Source: Flavobacterium sp.
GTDB lineage: Bacteria > Bacteroidota > Bacteroidia > Flavobacteriales > Flavobacteriaceae
DNA: 64,000 nucleotides
NCBI GenBank assembly: GCA_029946065.1
Contig: JAQSDU010000020.1
Location: 124,001 to 188,000 of the forward strand
Reading direction: 5' to 3'
The notes below the pieces were generated by a model. That model was given only the letters and a program-made list of their open reading frames with translations, was not told where the DNA came from and did no database searches. The first letter of the stretch is position 1. Every line of letters starts with the position of its first letter. Both the position numbers and the translations under genes were made by a program. Of this stretch, positions 40,571 to 48,621 are shown in pieces.

Positions 40571-43405
40571 TTAATGCGCCTCCAACCAATCTTTCCCCAC
40601 GCCCATGTCTACTTCCAAAGGCACCGCCATTATAAACGCATTTTCCATTTCATACTTGATCATAGGCTGTATTTTCTCGAGTTCATCATTGTGAACATCA
40701 AACACAAGCTCATCATGCACTTGCAATAACATCTTGCTTTTCCAGTTTTCTTCGGTTAGTTTTTTATGGATATTAATCATGGCAATTTTGATTATATCTG
40801 CTGCGCTTCCCTGAATTGGCGCGTTAACGGCATTTCTTTCTGCACCGCCTCGCACCATAACGTTTTGGGAGTTGATGTCTTTCAGGTAACGTCTTCTTCC
40901 AGAAATGGTCTGTACAAAACCATTCTCGCGCGCAATTTCAATTTGTTCCTGGATATAGGCTTTCAATCTTGGATAGGATTTGTAATATGCGTCGATCAAT
41001 GCAGCACTTTCACTGCGTGTTAACGAGGTTTGGTTGCTCAATCCGAATGCTGAAACGCCATAAATAATTCCGAAATTCACGGTTTTGGCATGGCTTCTCT
41101 GTTCACGCGTCACCTCCTCCAAAGACACATTGAATACTTTTGCGGCGGTCGATTTATGGATGTCTTCGCCATTTTTGAAAGAATTGATCATGTTTTCTTC
41201 TCCGCTCAAGGCAGCAATGATGCGCAATTCTATTTGCGAATAATCTGCAGAAAGCAATGTATGGTTTTCATCACGGGCGATAAAAGCTTTCCTGATTTGT
41301 CTTCCGCGTTCGGTACGAATTGGAATATTCTGCAAATTTGGGTTATTAGAACTCAATCGGCCTGTCGCCGCAACTGCCTGCATATAATCGGTATGCACGC
41401 GTCCGGTTTTGGAATTGACTTGCAACGGAAGCGCCGTTACATAAGTATTCTGCAATTTTACTAATTGCCTCCAATCAAGAATTTCCTGAACAAACGGACT
41501 GGTTAACGCGAGATATGAAAGTACTTCTTCGCCCGTGGCATATTGCCCTGTTTTGGTCTTCTTTTGTTTGGTACCTCCGATTTTCAATTTGTCGAATAGG
41601 ATTTCTCCGAGTTGTTTTGGCGAAGCAAGATTGAATTTTTCGCCTGCAGCTTCGTATATTTTTGTTTCTAAAACTTTAATATCGTTGTCTAATTCTCCGG
41701 CAAGCGAATGCAGAAAATCTACATCAAGGCGCACACCTTCCGTTTCCATAGCGGCCAAGACTGAAATTAGCGGCACTTCGATATCATCGAATAATTTTCT
41801 GGTTTCTGTTTTTTCGAGTATTGGGGCGAAATGTTGCTTGAGTTGAAAGGTTACGTCGGCATCTTCGGCGGCATATTCCTTCACGTCTTCCAAGGCAACT
41901 TCGCGCATGGTTTTTTGTCCTTTTCCTTTTTTTCCGATTAAATCTTCGATTGGTTTTGGGGAATATTTAAGATAGGTTTCAGACAAAACGTCCATATTAT
42001 GTCGCATGTCGGGATTGATGAGGTAATGTGCAATCATCGTATCGAACAGCTTTCCTTTCACGGTTAGACCGTAATTCGCTATGATTTTTAAATCATATTT
42101 TAAATTTTGTCCGACTTTTTCGATGTTTTCTGCATCAAAAAACGGTCGGAATTTGTCAACAATTGCTTGTGCTGCTTCACGGTTTTCGGGAACTGGAACA
42201 TAAAACCCTTTTCCGGTTTCCCACGAAAAGGAAATACCGACCAACTCGGCCCAAATTGGATCAATGCCAGTGGTTTCGGTGTCAAAACTTACAGATTCTT
42301 GTTTGAGTAAATTTTGCAACAAGAATTTTATTGCCATATCTCCTTCAACAATTTGGTAGAAATGTTCCGTGTCGGCTAAGGTTTTATAAAATCCGGTTTT
42401 GATTTCGTGATCGGCGGAATTTTCATCTGAAGGCAAAGCAAAAAGATCGAATTGTTGTTCATTTTTGCTGTTTGTTTTTGTTGCTGCAGTGGTTGGCGTT
42501 TCATTTCCAGAAGCATCTTGGGCTTTAAAGAAGAGGCTGTTGAATTGTTCCGACATCCGGCGAAATTCGAGTTCCTGGAACAAGGCTTCGGTTTTATCAG
42601 CGTCGGGTTTTGTGAGTTCGTAATCGTCTTCGTTGAAAGTCACATCGCAGTCGCAAATAATCGTCGCTAGCTTTTTTGACAAAAGGCCAAGTTCCTTATT
42701 GGCTTCGATATTTTCTTTCATTTTGCCTTTCAGCAAGTGCGTGTTTTCTAGCAAATTTTCCATCGACCCAAATTCTTTCAGCAGTTTTTTTGCTGTGACT
42801 TCGCCTACGCCCGGCAATCCCGGAATGTTATCTACTGCATCGCCCATCATCCCGAGGAAATCGATGACCTGCTCCGGTCTTTCTATTTCAAAACGCTCCA
42901 GAACTTCGGGAACACCCCATATTTCGATGCCGTTGCCCATTCTTGCAGGCTTGTACATGAAAATATTCTCAGAAACCAACTGCGCAAAATCCTTGTCCGG
43001 CGTCACCATAAAAACCTTATAATTTTGTTTTTCGGCTTGTTTGGCGATTGTTCCGATTAAATCATCGGCCTCGCAACCTTCAAATTCTATGATTGGAATG
43101 TGCATTGCGCGCAACAAATCATGAATGTATGGAACGGCAATTTTAATAGCTTCGGGAGTGGCGCTTCGGTTGGCTTTGTATTCTGTAAACATTTCGCTGC
43201 GCACGTGACTACCGCCTTTGTCAAATGCCACGGCAAGATGATCCGGTTTTTCGCGCTTGATTACATCCATCAATGAATTCATAAAACCCATAATGGCCGA
43301 AGTGTCCATGCCTTTTGAGTTGATGCGTGGGTTTTTGATGAAAGCATAATATCCGCGAAAAATCAGGGCATAAGCATCGAGTAGAAAAAGGCGTTTTTGT
43401 GACAT
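40571..43405 (-). CDS. polA: DNA polymerase I
   Basis: The 944-residue protein has all three domains. The 5'-3' exonuclease comes first ('LFLLDAYALIFRGYYAF', 'PDKDFAQLV', 'GDAVDNIPGLPGVGEVTAKKLL'). The 3'-5' proofreading domain has its acidic residues intact ('SFDTETTGID', 'VGQNLKYDLKI', 'YAAEDADVTF'). The polymerase domain shows 'LLSADYSQIELRI', 'RSHAKTVNFGIIYGVSAFGL' and 'LLQVHDELVFDV'. It fills gaps after primer removal and repair. It is transcribed alone on the minus strand. Confidence 0.97.
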   Translation of the reverse strand: MSQKRLFLLDAYALIFRGYYAFIKNPRINSKGMDTSAIMGFMNSLMDVIKREKPDHLAVAFDKGGSHVRSEMFTEYKANRSATPEAIKIAVPYIHDLLRAMHIPIIEFEGCEADDLIGTIAKQAEKQNYKVFMVTPDKDFAQLVSENIFMYKPARMGNGIEIWGVPEVLERFEIERPEQVIDFLGMMGDAVDNIPGLPGVGEVTAKKLLKEFGSMENLLENTHLLKGKMKENIEANKELGLLSKKLATIICDCDVTFNEDDYELTKPDADKTEALFQELEFRRMSEQFNSLFFKAQDASGNETPTTAATKTNSKNEQQFDLFALPSDENSADHEIKTGFYKTLADTEHFYQIVEGDMAIKFLLQNLLKQESVSFDTETTGIDPIWAELVGISFSWETGKGFYVPVPENREAAQAIVDKFRPFFDAENIEKVGQNLKYDLKIIANYGLTVKGKLFDTMIAHYLINPDMRHNMDVLSETYLKYSPKPIEDLIGKKGKGQKTMREVALEDVKEYAAEDADVTFQLKQHFAPILEKTETRKLFDDIEVPLISVLAAMETEGVRLDVDFLHSLAGELDNDIKVLETKIYEAAGEKFNLASPKQLGEILFDKLKIGGTKQKKTKTGQYATGEEVLSYLALTSPFVQEILDWRQLVKLQNTYVTALPLQVNSKTGRVHTDYMQAVAATGRLSSNNPNLQNIPIRTERGRQIRKAFIARDENHTLLSADYSQIELRIIAALSGEENMINSFKNGEDIHKSTAAKVFNVSLEEVTREQRSHAKTVNFGIIYGVSAFGLSNQTSLTRSESAALIDAYYKSYPRLKAYIQEQIEIARENGFVQTISGRRRYLKDINSQNVMVRGGAERNAVNAPIQGSAADIIKIAMINIHKKLTEENWKSKMLLQVHDELVFDVHNDELEKIQPMIKYEMENAFIMAVPLEVDMGVGKDWLEAH

Positions 43406-43480
43406 ATCGGATTAAAATTGGAACGGTAAAAATAAGCAATCGAAGTGGAAAGTTTTGTTTAGAGTTATAAATTTATTTTA

Positions 43481-43732
43481 ATGCTAACACACAATGAACA
43501 AGGCAATACTATTATTGTAACGATTTCAGAAAATATAGTGTTTTTCCAAAATTCTAGCGTTGAAAACGCGCTTGCGCTCGATACCCTTATTAATTGATTT
43601 TTAAAATTAGATCCTTCTTCAAAAGGGAACGGACTTGGCATGGCCATTATTAAGAAAATCGGGAATGGGGACCATTGGAAAATTACTTATTTTTTCGAAA
43701 ATAATCTTCACAGCTTTGTGGTGAAATGCTAA
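43481..43732 (+). pseudogene. Decayed fragment resembling a histidine-kinase ATPase domain
   Basis: Two short frames lie in the only gene-free stretch above 300 bp (43406-43789). The first (43481-43597) reads 'EQGNTIIVTISENIVF', like the strand before the G1 box. The second (43619-43732) reads 'KGNGLGMAIIKKIG' then 'YFFENNLHSFVVKC', like the G2 box and C-terminal strand of an HATPase domain. A stop and a frame change separate them, and no kinase N-terminus is present. The order and spacing fit the remains of one gene, but the match is short. Confidence 0.4.
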
Positions 43733-43789
43733 ATTAATTCAAAATTATGACGTAATTTGCACAACAAACTTCAATTATCCCGATTTCGT

Positions 43790-45748
43790 ATGTTCAAAAG
43801 ATGGCTTAATTCCGGCAGGTTTTCACTGCTTTCCTATTTTATATTATGGTATTTATTGATGTCGCAATTGTTACGACTGGTTTTTTTTGTATGGCAATTC
43901 GATGAAGTTTCTTGGAACATTATCGATTTTCTCCGAACGATTCTAACTGGTTTGTTTTTTGACATCGGGACGATTACTTTTATAAGTTTCGGTGCGGTTT
44001 TGTATTATGTTTTGTTGCCAAATCGCTTGATAGGGACTTTATTAGACCGAGTTTTGGTCTGGTTTTTCACAGTACTTACTATTTTTATTTTTGTATTTGC
44101 TTTTTTTGCAGAACTTACTTTTTGGGAGGAATTCCGTACCAGATTTAATTTTATTGCGGTCGATTATCTTATTTACACACACGAAGTTGTTGCCAATATT
44201 AATGAATCTTATCCGTTGCCGTTGCTTATTGGAGGTGTGTTGCTGGTTACGGCAATTGTTCTTTTTGTTTTTTATAAACGAGGCGCGTTTGCCGTTACTT
44301 TTGCTAGTAAAATAAATTTAAAAAGCAGGCTGAAAGTTCTTGGAAGCACCTTGGCAATAGTTCTTTTTTATTCCTTTTTGATTAGCAATTATCAGGCAGA
44401 ATGGTCGCTGAACCGTTATAATTCAGAAATTTCAAAAGCCGGTGTTTACTCGTTTTTTGCTGCTTTTAGAAACAACCAGATGCAATATGAAGCATTCTAT
44501 ACTTCGGTGAAAAATGAAAAAGCATTCGCGTTGATCAAGGAAAAACTCGCTGCTTCCAATTCAAAATATAGCGATAATGGGAATTCTATTCATCGTACGA
44601 TTACTGACAGCCTTCCGTCTGACGAAAAGAAAAATGTAGTTTTTATTTTGGTAGAAAGCCTGAGCGGCAGTTTTCTTGGAGAATTTGGGAATACAGAACA
44701 CATTACACCTTTTATGGACAGCCTTGCGCAGAAAAGCGTGTTCTTTGAAAATCTTTATGCCACTGGAACCAGAACCGTACGCGGAATGGAAGCCGTAACA
44801 TTGTGTATTCCGCCAACACCAGGGCAAAGCATTGTAAAGCGTCCGGAAAATCAAAATCTTTTCACCGTTAGCAACGTCTTCAAGGCCAAAAACTACGACT
44901 GCAATTTTTTCTACGGCGGCGACGGCTACTTTGACAATATGAATGCTTATTTCGGCGGCAATGGCTTTGCAATTTATGATCGTGGGCGTGGCAGCGTGCT
45001 TAGCGACAATATTAAGACCACACGCCACAATATTACCGACAATGAAGTAACTTTTGAAAACGCCTGGGGCATTTGCGATGAAGATATTTTTAACAAAATG
45101 CTCAATGTAGCCGACGAGCAATATAAAAACAATCAGCCATTTTTTAATTTTATAATGACAACTTCCAATCACAGACCTTATACTTATCCGTCAGGGAAAA
45201 TCGATATTCCATCTGGGAAAAGTAGGGAAGGTGCTGTAAAATATACAGATTTTGCCTTGCGTGAATTATTTAGGAAAGCAAGTAAAAAACCGTGGTATAA
45301 AAACACTGTTTTTGTAATCATTGCCGACCATTGTGCCAGTAGCGCGGGGAAAGATGAAATCGATGTAAAAAATTATCACATTCCTGCATTTATTGTGAAT
45401 TTACCCGAAGCCGAAAATAAAAAAATCGCAACGCAGTGTTCACAAATAGATTTGTTTCCAACATTGTTTTCTATATTTCATTGGAATTATGAATCGGATT
45501 TTTTTGGTAAAAACGTGCTTGATCCAAAATTTGAGGAGCGTTCTTTAATGGGCACCTACAGAAAATTGGTTTTGATGAAAAAAGAAAAAGTTATGATTTT
45601 ATCCGACCAGAAAAAACAAGCTTTTTATACTTGGGATAAAACAAACAACAGCCTGAAGCCACTGCCGATGGAACGCACATTCCTCGACGAAACCATTTCG
45701 TGGTACCAAACTGCCGATTATCTTTTTACCAATAAATTATTGAAGTAG
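43790..45748 (+). CDS. LtaS-like sulfatase/phosphoglycerol-transferase family membrane protein
   Basis: The 652-residue protein has five N-terminal membrane segments (to about 200) and a periplasmic alkaline-phosphatase-superfamily domain: 'FILVESLSGSFLGEFGN' (metal site), nucleophile Thr in 'TGTRTVRGMEA', 'DNEVTFENAWGICDEDIF' and 'VIIADHCAS'. Gram-positive homologues make lipoteichoic acid. In a Bacteroidota it more likely transfers phosphoglycerol or phosphoethanolamine to a surface glycan or lipid. I prefer the ATG at 43790 to the track's TTG at 43757. Confidence 0.88.
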   Translation: MFKRWLNSGRFSLLSYFILWYLLMSQLLRLVFFVWQFDEVSWNIIDFLRTILTGLFFDIGTITFISFGAVLYYVLLPNRLIGTLLDRVLVWFFTVLTIFIFVFAFFAELTFWEEFRTRFNFIAVDYLIYTHEVVANINESYPLPLLIGGVLLVTAIVLFVFYKRGAFAVTFASKINLKSRLKVLGSTLAIVLFYSFLISNYQAEWSLNRYNSEISKAGVYSFFAAFRNNQMQYEAFYTSVKNEKAFALIKEKLAASNSKYSDNGNSIHRTITDSLPSDEKKNVVFILVESLSGSFLGEFGNTEHITPFMDSLAQKSVFFENLYATGTRTVRGMEAVTLCIPPTPGQSIVKRPENQNLFTVSNVFKAKNYDCNFFYGGDGYFDNMNAYFGGNGFAIYDRGRGSVLSDNIKTTRHNITDNEVTFENAWGICDEDIFNKMLNVADEQYKNNQPFFNFIMTTSNHRPYTYPSGKIDIPSGKSREGAVKYTDFALRELFRKASKKPWYKNTVFVIIADHCASSAGKDEIDVKNYHIPAFIVNLPEAENKKIATQCSQIDLFPTLFSIFHWNYESDFFGKNVLDPKFEERSLMGTYRKLVLMKKEKVMILSDQKKQAFYTWDKTNNSLKPLPMERTFLDETISWYQTADYLFTNKLLK

Positions 45749-45773
45749 TACAATTTAGAGATTAAAATTTTTT

Positions 45774-45840
45774 AAACCATTTAGGCGTTAAACACCATTA
45801 AGAAAAGAAACTTAATGTGTTTTTTATACCTAAATGGTTT
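45774..45840. repeat. Nested inverted repeat between the sulfatase and response-regulator genes
   Basis: The outer arms AAACCATTTAGG / CCTAAATGGTTT (45774-45785 and 45829-45840) enclose inner arms ACAC(C)ATTAAG / CTTAATGTGT (45792-45802 and 45811-45820). It could fold into one long hairpin and may end the sulfatase transcript. Confidence 0.7.
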
Positions 45841-45939
45841 TAATTTTGTGGGTTCAACATGAAATTTCACGGTTAAAATTTCATTAATAAAACCGGCAAT
45901 GTCATCATATTTCATTCCTTTGCGTTATATTTTATTTTG

Positions 45940-46614
45940 ATGAATATTTTAATCGTTGAAGATTACCGTGAACTTGCCGAAGAACTCATCAGTTATCTCG
46001 GTAACAACGGCTATATCTGTCGGCATGTTACCAGTTGCGAGGCGGCGCTTGAAGAACTTGAAGTTAACACTTTTGACATCATGCTACTCGATTTAGGTTT
46101 GCCCGACGGAAATGGCTTTGAAGTGCTAAAAACCGTCAGGAAAGCACGTTCCAAAATGGCGATTATCGTTATTACGGCGCGTGGCGAACTCGATGACCGC
46201 ATCAATGGCTTGCAGCTTGGCGCCGATGACTATCTTACCAAACCTTTTGCGTTAACGGAACTTGGTGCGCGGCTTTATGCCATCGTCAGGCGAATGCATG
46301 GTTATGCCGTCAATACAATTGAAGTGCATGGCTTCAAAATGCAGCTTGAGGATTTTAAGGTGACTTTTGAAGAAAATCCAATCAGTCTTACCAAAAAGGA
46401 ATTCCAGATTTTTCAATATCTTGTACTCAACAAAAACCGTGTAATTACGAGGCTTCAGTTAACAGAACATATTTGGGGTGATGTTTTGGAAATCAATTCA
46501 GATTCTAATTTCATCGATGTGCATGTGCGCAATCTTCGCAAAAAACTCGACAAATTTACAAAACTCGATTGGTTTGAAACGGTTCGGAATGTGGGCTATC
46601 GCATTAATATGTGA
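45940..46614 (+). CDS. OmpR/PhoB-family response regulator
   Basis: The 224-residue protein has a receiver domain with acidic pocket 'VED', phospho-acceptor Asp51 ('IMLLDLGLPDGNGF') and Lys in 'DYLTKPF', then a winged-helix DNA-binding domain ('SLTKKEFQIFQYLVLNKNRVITRLQL', 'SNFIDVHVRNLRKKL'). The ATG at 45940 is used; the track's 45937 is a TTG one codon earlier. The sensor kinase follows 78 bp downstream. A candidate target site is the tandem 11-bp repeat at 48055-48076. Confidence 0.94.
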   Translation: MNILIVEDYRELAEELISYLGNNGYICRHVTSCEAALEELEVNTFDIMLLDLGLPDGNGFEVLKTVRKARSKMAIIVITARGELDDRINGLQLGADDYLTKPFALTELGARLYAIVRRMHGYAVNTIEVHGFKMQLEDFKVTFEENPISLTKKEFQIFQYLVLNKNRVITRLQLTEHIWGDVLEINSDSNFIDVHVRNLRKKLDKFTKLDWFETVRNVGYRINM

Positions 46615-46675
46615 AATTGTAAATGATAAGTTTTGAAGTATAAATGAAAACATAACACATTCGAAATTTACAATT
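46615..46675. repeat. AATTGTAAAT inverted repeat between regulator and kinase genes
   Basis: AATTGTAAAT (46615-46624) is inverted as ATTTACAATT (46666-46675). A second pair, TTTTGAA/TTCAAAA, partly interlocks with it. Confidence 0.6.
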
Positions 46676-46692
46676 CATCATTCAAAATAATT

Positions 46693-48012
46693 ATGAAAAT
46701 AAAGCACCAACTTGCCATCTTCAACGTCATCACCAGATTGTTACTCATTGTGGTGCTGGTGTTCTTGTTGCCGGTTGTGGTGGAGCAAGTTGTTTATAAA
46801 CATATTAATAAAACCTTATTAGAGAAAAAGCAAAAATTCATTGAACATCTAAACGATGCCGAAATCAACGAATTCATCAACAAAGGCGGCAAAGACGATA
46901 CGTATGCGAGCTTTTCGATTTTGCACGATGAGTTTATTTTGCTTTCCAAATTGGGCAACGGAAAATCGGCACAGCAATCGGTTTTTGTGAATGAGCCGCG
47001 CATCATCGAAGGTCAGGAAGACGATTACAGGATACTACAATATACTTTCGGCTACAAAGGTCAGATTTATCAGTTGGAAGTCGGCAGCAGCCTTGCTGAG
47101 ATCAAAGACTTGACTTTTATGATTCGGATTTTTACTTTGGTGACTTTACTCATTATCGTATTGCTGACTTTTTTGATGGATTCTGTTTACATAGAATACC
47201 TTTTTGCGCCGTTTTATAAAATTATCGATACTAAAATCAGACGCGTTAACGATCTGAGCTCATTTAATTTTACGACAATCAACTCGCATTCGGCAGAATT
47301 TCGAGAGTTAGACGAAGTGTTAAACGGAATGATGTCGCGCATTGATACGTTATTCCGCAAGGAAAAAGAATTCATTGCTAATGTTTCGCATGAATTGCTG
47401 TCGCCGATTTCACTGTTGAAAAACAAGTTCGAAAACATGCTGCAACAAGAAAACATTGACAATGAAACCATCGATAAAATTGCGGGGTCGCTTAAAACCT
47501 TGGATTTACTTCGAAGAATCATCCACAATTTGCTGCTGATTTCTAAAATCGATAACAACCAGTTTTCTGAAACAGAAAATATAGCGATAAAGGAACTGCT
47601 TCTGGAAATCGCCGAAGAAGCCGAAGACAGGCTTGAAGTGAAGGCAATTTTGTTTACGATGGCATTGCAATATGATTTTGTTTTTTCGGGCAACCGTACG
47701 CTGATTCGGATTTTGCTTTTCAATCTTTTGTCGAATGCCATTAAATACAACCATCAAAAAGGAACCATTCATATTTCAGACGAAAAAAATGCGACACATT
47801 ATTGCATTCTCATTGCAGATTCCGGAAAAGGAATGACTGCCGATGAAGTCGCGCAGATTTTCAATAGGTTTACGAGAATTGCATCGGATACCGACGGACA
47901 AGGACTCGGATTGGCGATTGTTGACAGCATTGCGCATTTTCATCATATTGCTATTGAAATCGTATCGGAGCGCGAAAAAGGCAGTGTTTTTCGGGTTTGT
48001 TTTCCTTTATAA
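46693..48012 (+). CDS. Two-component sensor histidine kinase
   Basis: The 439-residue protein has two membrane segments (about 10-30 and 137-158) around a periplasmic sensor of about 105 residues. Then come a linker, the phospho-acceptor box 'FIANVSHELLSPISLLKNK' and the HATPase with 'NLLSNAIKYN', 'DSGKGM', 'FNRF' and 'GQGLGLAIVDSIA'. The H box has LLSP where HELRTP is usual. It pairs with the response regulator upstream. The signal is unknown; the periplasmic domain resembles none I recognise. Confidence 0.93.
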   Translation: MKIKHQLAIFNVITRLLLIVVLVFLLPVVVEQVVYKHINKTLLEKKQKFIEHLNDAEINEFINKGGKDDTYASFSILHDEFILLSKLGNGKSAQQSVFVNEPRIIEGQEDDYRILQYTFGYKGQIYQLEVGSSLAEIKDLTFMIRIFTLVTLLIIVLLTFLMDSVYIEYLFAPFYKIIDTKIRRVNDLSSFNFTTINSHSAEFRELDEVLNGMMSRIDTLFRKEKEFIANVSHELLSPISLLKNKFENMLQQENIDNETIDKIAGSLKTLDLLRRIIHNLLLISKIDNNQFSETENIAIKELLLEIAEEAEDRLEVKAILFTMALQYDFVFSGNRTLIRILLFNLLSNAIKYNHQKGTIHISDEKNATHYCILIADSGKGMTADEVAQIFNRFTRIASDTDGQGLGLAIVDSIAHFHHIAIEIVSEREKGSVFRVCFPL

Positions 48013-48054
48013 AACGCCCAAACTATAAATAAATGTTAATGTTTCTGACGGCTT

Positions 48055-48076
48055 TGCAATCTTCATGCAATCTTCA
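48055..48076 (+). promoter_or_regulatory. Tandem 11-bp direct repeat, candidate response-regulator site
   Basis: TGCAATCTTCA occurs twice without a gap (48055-48065 and 48066-48076), ending 11 bp before the -7 box at 48088. An 11-bp period is one helical turn and typical of OmpR/PhoB-family sites. It covers the place of the -33 element, fitting an activator. Confidence 0.6.
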
Positions 48077-48087
48077 TTTTCGCATTG

Positions 48088-48095
48088 TAGTTTTG
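48088..48095 (+). promoter_or_regulatory. Promoter -7 element of the small Lys/Ala-rich protein gene
   Basis: TAGTTTTG matches TAnnTTTG, 39 bp before the ATG at 48135. Confidence 0.6.
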
Positions 48096-48134
48096 ACCTA
48101 TAAAATAATTAATAACAAATAATTTATAAAGGTC

Positions 48135-48359
48135 ATGAAAAAAATTTTAATGTTAATCGCAGTAGTTTTAGGAACAACAGTAATGGTAAATGCTCAGGCA
48201 ACACCAGCAAAAGTGCAAGCTAAAGAAGTGAAATCTGAAAAACACAAAGCAGAGAAAAAAGCAAAAGCCGCAAAAGCAGAAGCTAAAACTATGGTAAAAG
48301 CAACTCCTGTAAAAGCAGAAACTACTGCTAAAACTGTAAAAGCTGCAGTAAAAAAATAA
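48135..48359 (+). CDS. Small exported Lys/Ala-rich protein
   Basis: The 74-residue protein has a signal peptide ('MLIAVVLGTTVMVNAQA') and a mature part of about 52 residues made almost only of Lys, Ala, Val, Thr and Glu ('EKHKAEKKAKAAKAEAKT', then 'VKATPVKAE'). The composition resembles histone H1-like tails, but the signal peptide sends it out of the cytoplasm. It lies directly after a two-component system and has its own promoter with a direct repeat, so it is a likely target of that system. It ends at a strong terminator. The function is unknown. Confidence 0.8.
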   Translation: MKKILMLIAVVLGTTVMVNAQATPAKVQAKEVKSEKHKAEKKAKAAKAEAKTMVKATPVKAETTAKTVKAAVKK

Positions 48360-48431
48360 TCCCCGTTATTTCTGATTTCGTTTCATAGATTAGGTTTTAA
48401 AATAGTGATTGAAATAAGAGGTTTATTGTTG

Positions 48432-48461
48432 AAAAGCCGTCAGTTCTCTGGCGGCTTTTTG
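48432..48461 (+). terminator. Rho-independent terminator after the small exported protein
   Basis: A 12-bp stem AAAAGCCGTCAG / CTGGCGGCTTTT (one G-T pair) with loop TTCT is followed by TTTTTG. Confidence 0.9.
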
Positions 48462-48475
48462 TTTTATTAAAGTCC

Positions 48476-48540
48476 AAATTCCAAACCCCAATTGTCGTTG
48501 TTTTTAAAAATTGGAATTTGGGATTTGAGATTTGGAATTT
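48476..48540. repeat. AAATTCCAAA inverted repeat
   Basis: AAATTCCAAA (48476-48485) and TTTGGAATTT (48531-48540) bracket further partly matching words. It is the same word pair as between rpsB and tsf. Confidence 0.7.
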
Positions 48541-48621
48541 CCTACATTATTATTGTTAAATATTTGGTAACGAATAATTTTTGCGTCCTCATAATTTGTT
48601 ACTTTGTTCAAAATTTTTCCT

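Noticed and set aside
43465-43647. Minus-strand ORF (60 aa) in the gap after polA
   Set aside because: It has no domain and no promoter; the plus strand carries kinase-like remnants instead.
43790-45748. True lipoteichoic acid synthase
   Set aside because: The host looks like a Gram-negative Bacteroidota, so only family-level assignment (phosphoglycerol/phosphoethanolamine transfer or sulfatase-like) is justified.
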